Below are positions 57,804 through 64,000 of a DNA stretch of 64,000 bases, piece by piece. A model generated the notes under the pieces. The model was not told the DNA's origin. It did no database searches and saw nothing but the letters and a program-made list of their open reading frames with translations. Source of the stretch: Olivibacter domesticus (GTDB taxonomy: Bacteria > Bacteroidota > Bacteroidia > Sphingobacteriales > Sphingobacteriaceae); the NCBI RefSeq assembly GCF_900109575.1, contig NZ_FOAF01000007.1, forward strand, positions 212,676 through 276,675. The letters run 5' to 3'. The translations under genes and the position numbers were made by a program. Every line of letters begins with the position of its first letter. The first letter of the stretch is position 1.

Positions 57804-60479
57804 ATGTCTTATCTAAATCCCTTCACTAAAACGATTTATTTCTTACTGTTTTACTTATTTCTCTTTTGTAATATCAATGCACAATCACGTTATGAGCTGA
57901 ACAGTGGGTGGAAATGTATTAATTACAAAGAGGTAAAACAACAAGGAGAAAAGATTTCGCTTCCATCGTTTCAATTAAAAAATTGGAAAAATGCGGTAGT
58001 GCCCGGTACGGTGTTAACCACCATGCTTCAGAATAAGGAGATTCCTGATCCCTTTTATGGCATGAACAACGAAAAAATACCCGATATATATACGATAGGA
58101 AAGGATTATTATACCTATTGGTTTGTAAAAGATTTTGAAGAAAAACAACCTACTAGCGATCAACAGGTTTGGCTACATTTCCGCGGGATCAATTATAGCT
58201 GCGAGGTCTATTTAAATGGCCATAAGGTTAATACAGAACCTTTCAAAGGCATGTATCTTCGTAAAGCCTTTAACATTACGTCTTATCTGAGAGAGGATGG
58301 CAAAAATAGACTAGCTGTTATTGTATTTCCCCCAGATGAGGTAGGAAACCCAAATGGCGGACAAGGCGGAGATGGAACCATTGCCAAAAACGTAGGCTTA
58401 CAATATACAGCGGGCTGGGATTGGATTAAACCTATACGCGACCGCAATACAGGCATCTGGGATAAGGTTTCAATTGAAAAAACAGGCAGCATATCGATAC
58501 AAGATCCTCATATAATCACCCTAGTTCCAGGAAAAAGAAAACCTTCAGGTTCCCAAATGCCCGCTATTATCAAGACATCAGCCTCTTTAACGAACAGCTC
58601 TAATGAAGCAATTAGTGGTACATTGGAATATACACTCGAAAATCAAAAGATTTCTAAGCAAGTTACAATAGCTGCCTCCAGTACGATTGAAGTAGCACTT
58701 CCCGAATATGAATTAAAGCACCCTAAATTATGGTGGCCTGCTAACTATGGCGCCCAACATTTGTACACCATTAATCTTCAATTCATTCCTAGTGACAAAA
58801 AACAAATAGCCGATAGCGATTCCATCTCTTTTGGTGTCCGTGAAATTCAAACAACTTGGAACGCTATTACCCGTAGCAGAGAAATTGCTGTCAATGGTCA
58901 GGAAATCTTCATAAAAGGAGGAAACTGGATTATTTCAGATGCAATGTTACGTTTCTCCAAGGAAAGATATGACGCAGAAATACGTTTCCATCGCGATATG
59001 AACCTTAATCTCATACGGATTTGGGGAGGAGCCTTAGTTGAACGTCCTGAATTTTATGAGGCTTGTGACCGCTATGGTTTATTAGTATTTCAGGATTTTT
59101 GGATGTCGGGCGACTGTAATGGTCGTTGGGAAGATCCCAAAAAATTAGACGACCAATGGACAAGGCGACAGTATCCTGATGACCATCATCTTTTTTTGGA
59201 ATCGGCCGCAGATATGATCAAAATGATTAGAAATCATGCGTCATTAGCAATGTGGTGTGGAGGAAATGAAATCACCCCACCTGATGACATATTAACCTCT
59301 TTGCGCGATTCTATACTTCCTAAGCTAGATGGTACCCGTTGGTTTGTAGATTATTCCAATTCAGATGCCATGTCTTATAACTTCTTAGGGGGAAATGGTG
59401 ATGGCCCGTATGGCATTCAACCTACAGACAGCTTTTGGGCTTCTCGTACTTGGCCCTTTAATTCGGAAGTAGGTTCTGTTGGAGTAGGCGATATAGAATC
59501 ACTCAAAAGGTTTCTTCCCATTGAAAATCAAACACCTCCACAGTACCTTGGTGTTTCTGAAAACGGTAGCACAAAAGAAAAAGTAGACAGCGTTTGGGAC
59601 TACCACACATACATCAGTTATGGAGCCCATATTAACGCTTATGGTGCACCAAAAAATTTGGAAGATTTTGCCGAAAAAGCTCAGCTGGTTAATTACGATC
59701 AATATCGCGCACTCATGGAGGGGTTTAGTGCACACATGTGGGATTGGTATACTGGGACCATTATCTGGAAAACCCAAAATCCTTGGACGTCAATGCGCGG
59801 TCAAATGTACGATTACTATCTTGATCCAAATGCCGCACTTTATGGCCTTCGTTCGGGAAGCGAACCGCTCCATGCGATGTACAACCCTGTTGATGGTTTT
59901 ATTATGATGGTTAATAATCATTTTGAAAGCAGAAATAACATGATGTTGGTAGTTAAGGCATATGATATGCAAGGAAAGGAATATCCGCTTACACAAGTTT
60001 TTACCTACATGGAACCATCATCTGTTAAAAGAATCATTTCTTTAAAAGAGCGCATAAGTGAATTGAGTGAAAAGGAGGGGCTATTCTTAAGTATTAAATT
60101 ACTAGGAAGCGATAAAAATGTCCTCAGCGATAATTTTTATTGGTTGCCAAGCAAAAATGGAAATTATGATGGTTTAAATCACTTAAAGCGAGCCACTCTA
60201 CAGGTAAAAACCGAAAAAATAAGCGATGGCACTGTTCAGGTAACATTGACCAATGACTCTACTAATACAGTGGCCTTTTTTAATCGGCTATCTATTGTAA
60301 ATGCCAAAGATAAGCAGCGAATATTACCCACCTTCTATGACAATAATTACGTATCCGTCCTACCGGGAGAAAAGAGAACTATCAACATCAGTACCGCTGA
60401 AAAAAACATAAAGGGTTCGATAGAACTAGCATTAGAAGGCTGGAATGTAGATAAAGTATATATCCCTATAAAAAAATAA
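57804..60479 (+). CDS. Glycoside hydrolase family 2 protein (exo-glucosaminidase/mannosidase-like)
   Basis: Secreted retaining glycosidase of 891 residues. Signal peptide at residues 1-27 (LFYLFLFCNINAQ). The sugar-binding jelly-roll is at about 30-215 (AVVPGTVLTTML, WLHFRGINYSCEVYLNGHKV), then an immunoglobulin-like domain and a TIM barrel (about 350-640). The general acid/base is Glu489 in CGGNE and the nucleophile is probably Glu555 in FNSEVGSVG. The barrel sequence GGNWIISDAML and IRIWGGALVERPEFY recalls CsxA-type exo-beta-glucosaminidases and beta-mannosidases; the exact sugar cannot be told. C-terminal beta-sandwich domains follow. No SusCD or regulator is adjacent. lpxH follows after 25 bases. 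Confidence 0.92.
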   Translation: MSYLNPFTKTIYFLLFYLFLFCNINAQSRYELNSGWKCINYKEVKQQGEKISLPSFQLKNWKNAVVPGTVLTTMLQNKEIPDPFYGMNNEKIPDIYTIGKDYYTYWFVKDFEEKQPTSDQQVWLHFRGINYSCEVYLNGHKVNTEPFKGMYLRKAFNITSYLREDGKNRLAVIVFPPDEVGNPNGGQGGDGTIAKNVGLQYTAGWDWIKPIRDRNTGIWDKVSIEKTGSISIQDPHIITLVPGKRKPSGSQMPAIIKTSASLTNSSNEAISGTLEYTLENQKISKQVTIAASSTIEVALPEYELKHPKLWWPANYGAQHLYTINLQFIPSDKKQIADSDSISFGVREIQTTWNAITRSREIAVNGQEIFIKGGNWIISDAMLRFSKERYDAEIRFHRDMNLNLIRIWGGALVERPEFYEACDRYGLLVFQDFWMSGDCNGRWEDPKKLDDQWTRRQYPDDHHLFLESAADMIKMIRNHASLAMWCGGNEITPPDDILTSLRDSILPKLDGTRWFVDYSNSDAMSYNFLGGNGDGPYGIQPTDSFWASRTWPFNSEVGSVGVGDIESLKRFLPIENQTPPQYLGVSENGSTKEKVDSVWDYHTYISYGAHINAYGAPKNLEDFAEKAQLVNYDQYRALMEGFSAHMWDWYTGTIIWKTQNPWTSMRGQMYDYYLDPNAALYGLRSGSEPLHAMYNPVDGFIMMVNNHFESRNNMMLVVKAYDMQGKEYPLTQVFTYMEPSSVKRIISLKERISELSEKEGLFLSIKLLGSDKNVLSDNFYWLPSKNGNYDGLNHLKRATLQVKTEKISDGTVQVTLTNDSTNTVAFFNRLSIVNAKDKQRILPTFYDNNYVSVLPGEKRTINISTAEKNIKGSIELALEGWNVDKVYIPIKK

Positions 60480-60504
60480 GCAGGCTTTTATTACCTTCGC
60501 ATCG

Positions 60505-61254
60505 ATGGTTAATAACAAAAAGATTTATTTTGCTTCAGATTTCCATTTAGGCGTACCAACCTACGAAAAAAGCAGGGAACGTGAAAATCGTTTAGTAAGA
60601 TGGTTAGATTCCATTAAGCAAGACGCAAGCGAGTTGTATCTGATGGGCGACATTTTTGATTTTTGGTTTGAATATGCCACGGCTGTTCCAAAAGGTTTTG
60701 TCCGCTTCTTAGGAAAACTGGCAGAATTGTCTGATATGGGGGTTAAAATAACCTTTTTTAAGGGTAATCATGATATGTGGATGTTTGGTTATCTCGAAAA
60801 AGAACTGGGGGCAACCATCATTTCAAATGAATTGATTATAGAGCGCAACGGAAAGCGTTTTTATCTTCATCATGGAGACGGTTTGGGACCCGGGGATGCT
60901 AAATATAAATTTCTAAAAAAATTTTTCAGGAGCCAATTTTGCCAATGGCTGTTTGCGCGCCTACACCCTAATTTAGGAATTGGACTTGCCTTAAGGTGGT
61001 CAAAAAATAGCCGTATTGCCAATGGTAAAAAAGAATGGCGTAAAGAAGCAGAACAAGAATGGCTGATTGTATATTCGAAAGAGATGCTCAAGAATCAGCA
61101 CTTCGATTATTTTATTTTTGGCCATCGCCACTTACCCCTCGACATTGACTTAGGTAATAATAGCCGGTATATCAATCTAGGCGAGTGGGTGAATTACAAT
61201 ACCTATGCCGTTTTTGAAGAAGAAAAAGTGATCTTAAAAACATTTGAAGCATAA
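60505..61254 (+). CDS. lpxH: UDP-2,3-diacylglucosamine diphosphatase
   Basis: Lipid A pathway enzyme that hydrolyses UDP-2,3-diacylglucosamine to lipid X and UMP at the inner membrane. 249 residues. Calcineurin-like metal motifs are complete: ASDFHLG, MGDIFDFWFEY, KGNHD, YLHHGDGLG and FGHRH. A helical insertion (about 125-175) carries the hydrophobic substrate cap. A near-consensus -7 box TACCTTCG (60492-60499) ends five bases before the ATG, so the gene may also have its own, nearly leaderless promoter inside the GH2 gene end. Name by family; LpxH2-type phosphoesterases are the alternative. Confidence 0.9.
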   Translation: MVNNKKIYFASDFHLGVPTYEKSRERENRLVRWLDSIKQDASELYLMGDIFDFWFEYATAVPKGFVRFLGKLAELSDMGVKITFFKGNHDMWMFGYLEKELGATIISNELIIERNGKRFYLHHGDGLGPGDAKYKFLKKFFRSQFCQWLFARLHPNLGIGLALRWSKNSRIANGKKEWRKEAEQEWLIVYSKEMLKNQHFDYFIFGHRHLPLDIDLGNNSRYINLGEWVNYNTYAVFEEEKVILKTFEA

Positions 61255-61345
61255 ACGGTATTGTAAAGACCTGGGCACAGCATTACTTGACGCGATTACC
61301 CATCCCATAATATTGTATTTATTCGGCTCTTAGCACCTTTAATTA

Positions 61346-62629
61346 TTATTCTGTTTGCAAAACGGGTGATGGTTTAATTCTATTTCTCGATCGCAGATAT
61401 AGCACCAAACAGGCAAAAACAATAGTCAATACAATCGGAATAATGAGCGTAATTCGAATGACTTCAGGTCCTGCCAAACTTTTAGCCTGATTGAGTGCCT
61501 GATTCATTGGCGTATTCTCTTCAGCACCCAAATAGGTAGCAAGATCTGCCCCAGCAGGAAGGTATTTTAACACCAGTCCATCATAAAAATTCCCCATGAA
61601 GATACTGTAAATAGACACAGCGAACATCCCTGCTCCGCCCATCAGATTTAACCCTAAAGCACCTGATTGAGGAATATTCTCGGCAACAAATCCGATCATT
61701 GTTGGCCAGAAATAACATACCCCTATACCGAAAACAATAGCAGCAAAAAATATAGCATTACCCGTTAAAGTACTTAGAAGATATAAGCCTACCGCGGAAA
61801 TTATTGCAGATAAGAGCAAGACTCCCTGTGGCGACAATCGATGTACAATAGGCCCTGCAAAGCCTCTTCCTATCACCATCACACCGGTAGTGAGTGTTAA
61901 TATGAGGATGGCATTGCTCGTTAAGTTTTTCAATAACACATCTATCCATTGCCCGGTAAACAACTCCGTCACTGCTGTACCAAACATACAGATCAGCATC
62001 ACGATAAATAGGGGGGAGAGTACTGCTTTATACATGTCGGCTGTAGAAAATCCGGATGCGACACGCTCTGTAACCGGAAATTTTAATGTCGAAAATAGAT
62101 AACCATATATCAAAGTAGGAATGATCATGATCGCCACTTGCCACTGCCAACTGATTTGTATATAGTTGAACAACAAAACGATTAGCGTACCTATAACAAT
62201 CCCACCAGGGAACCACAAGTGAAAATGGTTCAGTTTAACCGTTTTATTATCGGTATACAACGAAGCAACCAGTGGATTGCACGCCGCTTCAACTGTTCCA
62301 TTGGCAATCCCTATCAACAATGTAGAAATAAAAAGTGTCCAATAACCCGCAGCAAAGACTGTTAACACGATCCCTGCCAAATGCAATACAAAGGCTATAA
62401 CGAGCAGGTTCTTCATACCGATAGCATCTACAACAAAACCACCTATAATAATAGCTAGAGGGAAGCCCCAAAATGCCGAAGCGGTAATAACACCGAGTTC
62501 AGCGGTGCTTAAATGAAAATCGATCACCAGTTGATTCATTATACCGGCTCTAATGCCAAATGAAAGAGATGTTACGAGCAGAGCTAAGCAGCTTGCCACA
62601 AAAAGCTTGTTGCGTTCAACGGTTTGCAT
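61346..62629 (-). CDS. MFS transporter
   Basis: 427 residues with 12 membrane helices and the usual MFS symmetry. After helix 2 the cytoplasmic loop reads GGFVVDAIGMKN, a weak form of the MFS loop motif; IGIANGTVEAACNPLVASL lies in helix 4. The pattern recalls sugar permeases of the FucP/NagP type or related families, but the substrate is not visible. An insertion between helices 11 and 12 (about 355-385, YLGAEENTPMNQALNQAK) is hydrophilic. Its promoter shares the -33 palindrome with prfA. No sugar catabolic gene is next to it. Confidence 0.9.
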   Translation of the reverse strand: MQTVERNKLFVASCLALLVTSLSFGIRAGIMNQLVIDFHLSTAELGVITASAFWGFPLAIIIGGFVVDAIGMKNLLVIAFVLHLAGIVLTVFAAGYWTLFISTLLIGIANGTVEAACNPLVASLYTDNKTVKLNHFHLWFPGGIVIGTLIVLLFNYIQISWQWQVAIMIIPTLIYGYLFSTLKFPVTERVASGFSTADMYKAVLSPLFIVMLICMFGTAVTELFTGQWIDVLLKNLTSNAILILTLTTGVMVIGRGFAGPIVHRLSPQGVLLLSAIISAVGLYLLSTLTGNAIFFAAIVFGIGVCYFWPTMIGFVAENIPQSGALGLNLMGGAGMFAVSIYSIFMGNFYDGLVLKYLPAGADLATYLGAEENTPMNQALNQAKSLAGPEVIRITLIIPIVLTIVFACLVLYLRSRNRIKPSPVLQTE

Positions 62630-62657
62630 GATAAGGGTTCTTAAGTTTATAATTACT

Positions 62658-62689
62658 CAAAAGTAAGTTTTTTGGTTGACTATCACAAT
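62658..62689 (-). promoter_or_regulatory. Promoter of the MFS gene (ATTG-N20-TACTTTTG)
   Basis: On the - strand -33 ATTG (62686-62689) and -7 TACTTTTG (62658-62665) are 20 bases apart. The -33 box is half of the palindrome CAATTG shared with the divergent prfA promoter. Confidence 0.75.
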
Positions 62690-62719
62690 TGCATATGAGA
62701 AGCATTTTATCTAAGTTTG
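62688..62719 (+). promoter_or_regulatory. Promoter of prfA (ATTG-N20-TAAGTTTG)
   Basis: -33 ATTG (62688-62691) and -7 TAAGTTTG (62712-62719) are 20 bases apart. Predicted leader about 38 bases. Overlaps the MFS promoter at CAATTG. Confidence 0.8.
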
Positions 62720-62762
62720 TAAACTTTTTGCCTAGCTGGGCAAAAAAGCAAATTATACTAGT

Positions 62763-63833
62763 ATGCTAGAGAAGTTAGAAGCTATAAAATTACGTTGGGA
62801 AGAAGTTGAGCGCGAATTGAGTAATCCGGATACGGTGAACGATATGAAGCGCTTTGCTAAGTTGAATAAAGAATATAAAGATCTAGGCAAAATTGTCGAT
62901 GAATATCATATCTACAAAAATATCATCAGTAATATAGAGACCAATAAAGACATTTTAGCTAATGAGAAAGATCAGGAATTAAGAGATATGGCGAGAGAAG
63001 ATCTCGATAGCTTATTGGTTCAAAAGGAAGAGAAGGAAGACAAAGTTAGGCTGATGATGGTTCCAAAAGATCCCGAAGATGCCAAGAATGCCATTTTTGA
63101 GATCAGAGGAGGAACGGGAGGCGATGAAGCGGCACTTTTTGCTGGGGATCTATACCGAATGTATACCCGCTATTTCGATCAAAAAGGCTATCGCGTTGAG
63201 GTGATGGATGTAACAGAGGGTACCGCTGGAGGGTATAAGGAAGTTATATTAAAGGTTAGCGGGGAGGATGTGTACGGTCAGTTAAAATATGAATCAGGCG
63301 TACATAGGGTACAGCGCGTTCCAGATACAGAAACGCAGGGCCGCGTACATACATCTGCCGCTTCTGTGGCAGTTTTACCCGAGGCAGAAGAAGTGGACGT
63401 AGAAATTAATCCTGCGGACGTAGAATTGCAAACTTCCAGATCAGGGGGCGCAGGTGGACAGAATGTAAACAAAGTGGAGACGAAAGTTCAATTAACACAC
63501 AGACCTTCCGGTATTGTGGTTGTGTGTCAGGTAGAGCGCTCTCAGCTAGCTAACCGGGAGTTAGCCATGGAAATGCTACGCAGTAAACTTTATGAATTAG
63601 AGCTCCAGAAAAAACAAGGAGATATTGCTGCTAAGCGTAAAACGATGGTCTCAACGGGAGACAGATCGGCCAAAATACGCACCTATAATTATCCGCAAGG
63701 GCGCGTGACCGAGCATCGTATCGGGTTGACAATGTACAACCTTCCAGCCATTATGGACGGTGATATTCAAGACATTATAGACGGCCTTCAATTTGCCGAA
63801 AATGCTGAAAAAATGAAAGAAGGAGGGCTTTAA
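62763..63833 (+). CDS. prfA: Peptide chain release factor 1
   Basis: Releases finished proteins at UAA and UAG codons. 356 residues. Domain 1 is helical (1-105); [19 protein letters not shown] marks the middle; the catalytic GGQ loop is at residues 231-233 ([14 protein letters not shown]). The codon-recognition loop contains PDTETQGR: the PxT tripeptide type of RF1, not the SPF type of RF2. Length is normal. It has a shared divergent promoter with the MFS gene and is followed by a tRNA gene. Confidence 0.97.
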   Translation: MLEKLEAIKLRWEEVERELSNPDTVNDMKRFAKLNKEYKDLGKIVDEYHIYKNIISNIETNKDILANEKDQELRDMAREDLDSLLVQKEEKEDKVRLMMVPKDPEDAKNAIFEIRGGTGGDEAALFAGDLYRMYTRYFDQKGYRVEVMDVTEGTAGGYKEVILKVSGEDVYGQLKYESGVHRVQRVPDTETQGRVHTSAASVAVLPEAEEVDVEINPADVELQTSRSGGAGGQNVNKVETKVQLTHRPSGIVVVCQVERSQLANRELAMEMLRSKLYELELQKKQGDIAAKRKTMVSTGDRSAKIRTYNYPQGRVTEHRIGLTMYNLPAIMDGDIQDIIDGLQFAENAEKMKEGGL

Positions 63834-63875
63834 TAATTTTTTTCACAAAAAGATTTTAAATTTAAAAAAACGCAC

Positions 63876-63883
63876 TATATTTG
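63876..63883 (+). promoter_or_regulatory. -7 box of tRNA-Asp
   Basis: TATATTTG, exact TAnnTTTG, 23 bases before the mature tRNA 5' end. Upstream -33 TTTT at about N19-20 is weak. Confidence 0.65.
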
Positions 63884-63905
63884 CAGTCCTCAAAAGAGGG
63901 GAATA

Positions 63906-63979
63906 GGTCCGGTAGTTCAGCTGGTTAGAATACATGCCTGTCACGCATGGGGTCGCGGGTTCGAGTCCCGTCCGGACCG
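63906..63979 (+). tRNA. tRNA-Asp (anticodon GTC)
   Basis: 74-base cloverleaf: acceptor GGTCCGG/CCGGACC; D arm GTTC/GAAT; anticodon stem CATGC/GCATG with loop CTGTCAC, giving GTC; variable loop GGGTC; T arm GCGGG/CCCGT with loop TTCGAGT; discriminator G. CCA is not encoded. It follows its own promoter. Further tRNAs may lie beyond the window edge. Confidence 0.97.
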
Positions 63980-64000
63980 CTGAAAAAAGGTAAAAACCTT

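Overview
The window is a stretch of bacterial chromosome from a member of the Bacteroidota, most likely a Sphingobacteriaceae-type organism (Sphingobacterium/Pedobacter/Olivibacter relatives; the genus cannot be fixed from this sequence). The evidence is A+T-rich DNA, start codons without Shine-Dalgarno sequences, many promoters with the phylum-specific -7 box TAnnTTTG, and phylum-typical proteins: outer-membrane beta-barrel family 3 receptor, DUF5686 protein, MG2/plug-domain protein, NagB/PIG-L fusion and PIG-L/symporter cluster. Almost all of it is core chromosome. No phage, plasmid, insertion sequence, CRISPR array or rRNA was seen.

Layout. 1-4.3 kb: a partial M16 peptidase, an OmpA lipoprotein and a FAD-binding protein. 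4.3-10.3 kb: a NagB/PIG-L fusion, a G+C-richer 0.56-kb repeat with imperfect terminal inverted repeats, and a short trp operon (trpE, trpG, trpC) preceded by an unlisted 26-codon leader peptide with three Trp codons and an intrinsic terminator. 10.3-18.7 kb: outer-membrane receptor with a small membrane protein, clpS, and an operon joining a plug-domain protein to two auxiliary enzymes of unsaturated fatty-acid oxidation. 18.9-27 kb: purD, a lipoprotein, an RsmI-like methyltransferase facing an alkylation-repair pair (ATL protein and Tag), a FAD oxidoreductase, an amidohydrolase and tRNA-Arg(CCT). 27.5-28.8 kb: peroxiredoxin, thioredoxin and a small acidic protein.

28.8-29.15 kb is a gene-free gap with three DnaA-box-like 9-mers in 43 bases followed by 24 bases of pure A/T: a candidate replication origin. 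Right of it 21 of 28 protein genes are on the + strand; left of it 13 of 23 (not counting the trp leader) are on the - strand, which fits weakly.

29-37.5 kb: threonine aldolase family protein, mutL, two rhomboid proteases, an EEP-family protein, cysS and a secreted protein. 37.5-45.6 kb: SurA-like foldase, PAP2 phosphatase, a hypothetical protein with rdgB, and a PIG-L/small membrane protein/sodium symporter cluster. 45.6-49 kb (- strand): kbl and a tight pheS / Rieske-fold lipoprotein / TetR operon. 49-55.4 kb: DinB-like protein, DUF5686 protein, a second repeat element with ~34-base direct repeats at its ends, xseA-xseB and a TraB/GumN protein. 55.4-64 kb: prolyl oligopeptidase lipoprotein, GH2 glycosidase, lpxH, an MFS transporter diverging from prfA through a symmetric promoter, and tRNA-Asp(GTC).

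The most interesting observations are the candidate origin, the apparently leaderless trp leader peptide, the shared -33 palindrome between prfA and the MFS gene, the two repeat elements, and several family members with altered key residues (NagB-like, ATL, XseA, Rieske-like). All assignments come from reading sequence and remembered family motifs; no database search was run.
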